7,113 nt of DNA from Anaerolineales bacterium. Its GTDB lineage: Bacteria > Chloroflexota > Anaerolineae > Anaerolineales > DRMV01. How positions within the stretch are numbered: position 1 is the stretch's first letter; every line of letters starts with the position of its first letter. The DNA is taken from positions 9,160 through 16,272 of the forward strand of contig JALVOR010000128.1 of NCBI GenBank assembly GCA_027026295.1, given 5' to 3'. This document shows, one piece after another, positions 6,097-7,113 of this stretch. A program made the position numbers and the translations under genes. The notes beneath the pieces were generated by a model that worked only from the letters and a program-made list of their open reading frames with translations, had not been told where the DNA came from and did not search any database.

Positions 6097-6208
6097 AACC
6101 ACAGATTTCGCAGAAAAATATCCGCCGCTTTCACAGAGACCTCTCTGTGCCTTCTGCGCCCTTTCTGTGTCCTCTGTGTTTTCCTTTCAATCTGCGTAAT
6201 CTGCGGTT
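6097..6208. repeat. 112-base inverted-repeat element with internal TCTGYG units
   Basis: The ends form an imperfect 18-base inverted repeat: 6097-6114 (AACCACAGATTTCGCAGA) pairs with 6191-6208, with 16 of 18 positions agreeing. Inside lies a perfect seven-base-pair hairpin, CACAGAG (6132-6138) / CTCTGTG (6143-6149). A run of about ten-base units (TCTGTGCC, TCTGCGCC, TCTGTGTCC, TCTGTGTT) follows from about 6144 to 6179. This ACCACAGA/TCTGTGGT style of intergenic sequence recurs in many environmental bacterial genomes, to my knowledge without an assigned function. Here it begins two bases after the alaS stop codon and fills most of the gap to hpt. There is no T run, so it is not a standard terminator. 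Confidence 0.75.
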
Positions 6209-6209
6209 G

Positions 6210-7113
6210 TTATTCGCCCAACTTCTCCTCAACCCACCCGGCCACTGCGGCTAAGGCCTCATCCAGCCGCGCGGGGTCTTTGCCGCCGGCCTGAGCAAGG
6301 GTGGGCTTGCCGCCGCCACCGCCGCCCACGAAGCCGGCCACGAATTTCGCCAGTTCGCCCGCGTGCAGGCCCTTTTTCGTCAGCGGCTGGCTCACCGCGG
6401 CAATGATGAGCGGACGCCCGTCGCGCACGGTGGCGAGCACGGCCACGCCTTCGGGGTGCTGCTGGTGGAAGCGGTCGGCCAAGCGGCGCAGGGCGTCGGC
6501 ATCGGCATCGGGCACGCGCACCGCCAGCACGGGCACGTCCGCGACGCGCGGCGGCTCGGCAATCTGCCGCTCCACCGCGGCCTCGGCCATGCGGCGACGC
6601 AGCGCGCCGGCCTCTTTGCGGGCTTCGGCCAGTTCCGCCTGCAGGTGCGCCACCTTTTCGGGCACGCCCTCGGGCGGCGATTTCAGCAGCGCGGCGGCTT
6701 CCTCCAGCGCGTCCATGCGCCCGCGGGCAAAGCGGTAGGCCCCTCGCCCCGTCACGGCTTCGATGCGCCGCACGCCCGCCGCAGCACTGCCCTCGCTCAC
6801 GATGAAAAACGCGCCAATGTCCGCTGTGCGGCTCAGGTGTGTGCCGCCGCAGAGTTCACGAGAAATCGGCTCCGCGTCGCCAATGGTGATGGTGCGCACC
6901 ACCTCGCCGTATTTCTCGCCAAAGAGCGCCATCGCGCCCTCGGCAATGGCTTCCTCGCGCTTTTTGAAAGCCACCTGCACGGGGTAATCGGCGGCGATCG
7001 CGTCGTTCACCCATTGCTCAATGCGGCGCAGTTGCTCGCGGGTCAGGGCTTCAGGATGGGTGAAGTCAAAGCGCAGGCGGTCGGGCGCGACCAACGAACC
7101 GGCCTGCCGGGCG
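6210..7113 (-). CDS. alaS: Alanyl-tRNA synthetase, C-terminal part (5' end outside window)
   Basis: The last 300 residues of AlaRS, which charges tRNA(Ala) and clears mischarged Ser and Gly, are present; the frame is open to the window edge and no start is implied inside. The first complete codons read A-R-Q-A-G-S-L-V-A-P-D-R-L-R-F-D-F, the conserved opening of the editing domain. A-L-F-G-E-K-Y-G and the zinc-binding C-G-G-T-H (codons 6851-6837) follow, so half of the editing-site metal ligands are visible; the HxxxH half and the whole aminoacylation domain lie outside. G-V-R-R-I-E-A-V-T-G ends the editing domain. A heptad-like charged helix comes next (about residues 130-180 of the fragment), then the C-Ala/DHHA1 domain with its six-glycine run before K-P-T-L-A-Q-A-G-G. 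Both visible domains are complete. The gene is upstream of hpt and cca on the same strand, separated by the 112-base repeat. Confidence 0.97.
   Translation of the reverse strand, partial: ARQAGSLVAPDRLRFDFTHPEALTREQLRRIEQWVNDAIAADYPVQVAFKKREEAIAEGAMALFGEKYGEVVRTITIGDAEPISRELCGGTHLSRTADIGAFFIVSEGSAAAGVRRIEAVTGRGAYRFARGRMDALEEAAALLKSPPEGVPEKVAHLQAELAEARKEAGALRRRMAEAAVERQIAEPPRVADVPVLAVRVPDADADALRRLADRFHQQHPEGVAVLATVRDGRPLIIAAVSQPLTKKGLHAGELAKFVAGFVGGGGGGKPTLAQAGGKDPARLDEALAAVAGWVEEKLGE

Noticed and set aside
6131..6208. Possible CRISPR-like array in the TCTGYG repeats
   Set aside because: Units are only about ten bases, imperfect, without uniform spacers, and no cas gene is present.
4040..7113. 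alaS-hpt-cca as a new tRNA-quality-control system
   Set aside because: All three are housekeeping genes; adjacency of two tRNA-related genes with hpt is not enough to claim a dedicated system without conservation data.

Overview
The window reads as an ordinary chromosomal stretch from a GC-rich bacterium. The best guess is a member of the Chloroflexota, around Anaerolineae. That rests on the style of the DsbA-like protein, the '(quinate dehydrogenase)-like' conserved protein and the ACAGA/TCTGTG-type intergenic repeat, all from memory of such genomes; no marker gene here proves the lineage. There is no phage, transposase, plasmid or CRISPR signature. I see no rRNA or tRNA gene, and no gap between genes exceeds about 150 bases.

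Layout. Positions 1-685 (+) hold the C-terminal part of a GH13 alpha-glucan hydrolase cut by the window edge. It converges, with 7 bases between stop codons, on a PsiE-family membrane protein (693-1208, -). That gene is divergent from a conserved cytoplasmic protein (1298-2206, +), often labelled quinate 5-dehydrogenase, and the two share an 89-base region whose perfect -10 hexamers overlap on both strands. A GC-rich hairpin (2234-2258) separates this gene from a convergent membrane-anchored DsbA-like thioredoxin-fold protein (2284-3042, -), which has its own good sigma70-type promoter. Upstream of that lies an SDR-fold protein whose catalytic Tyr and Lys are replaced (3105-3902, -).

From 7113 down to 4040 the minus strand carries alaS (C-terminal part), a 112-base inverted-repeat element, hpt and cca. 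The cca gene ends inside a clear intrinsic terminator. Two of these three products act on tRNA (alanine charging, CCA-end addition) and Hpt salvages purines. hpt and cca are nine bases apart and almost surely cotranscribed; alaS may read through the repeat into them.

I did not find a new multi-gene system. The points most worth a second look are the atypical SDR active site, the palindromic divergent promoter, the interspersed-type repeat directly behind alaS, the conserved protein of unproven function, and the cca stop codon sitting in a terminator loop.
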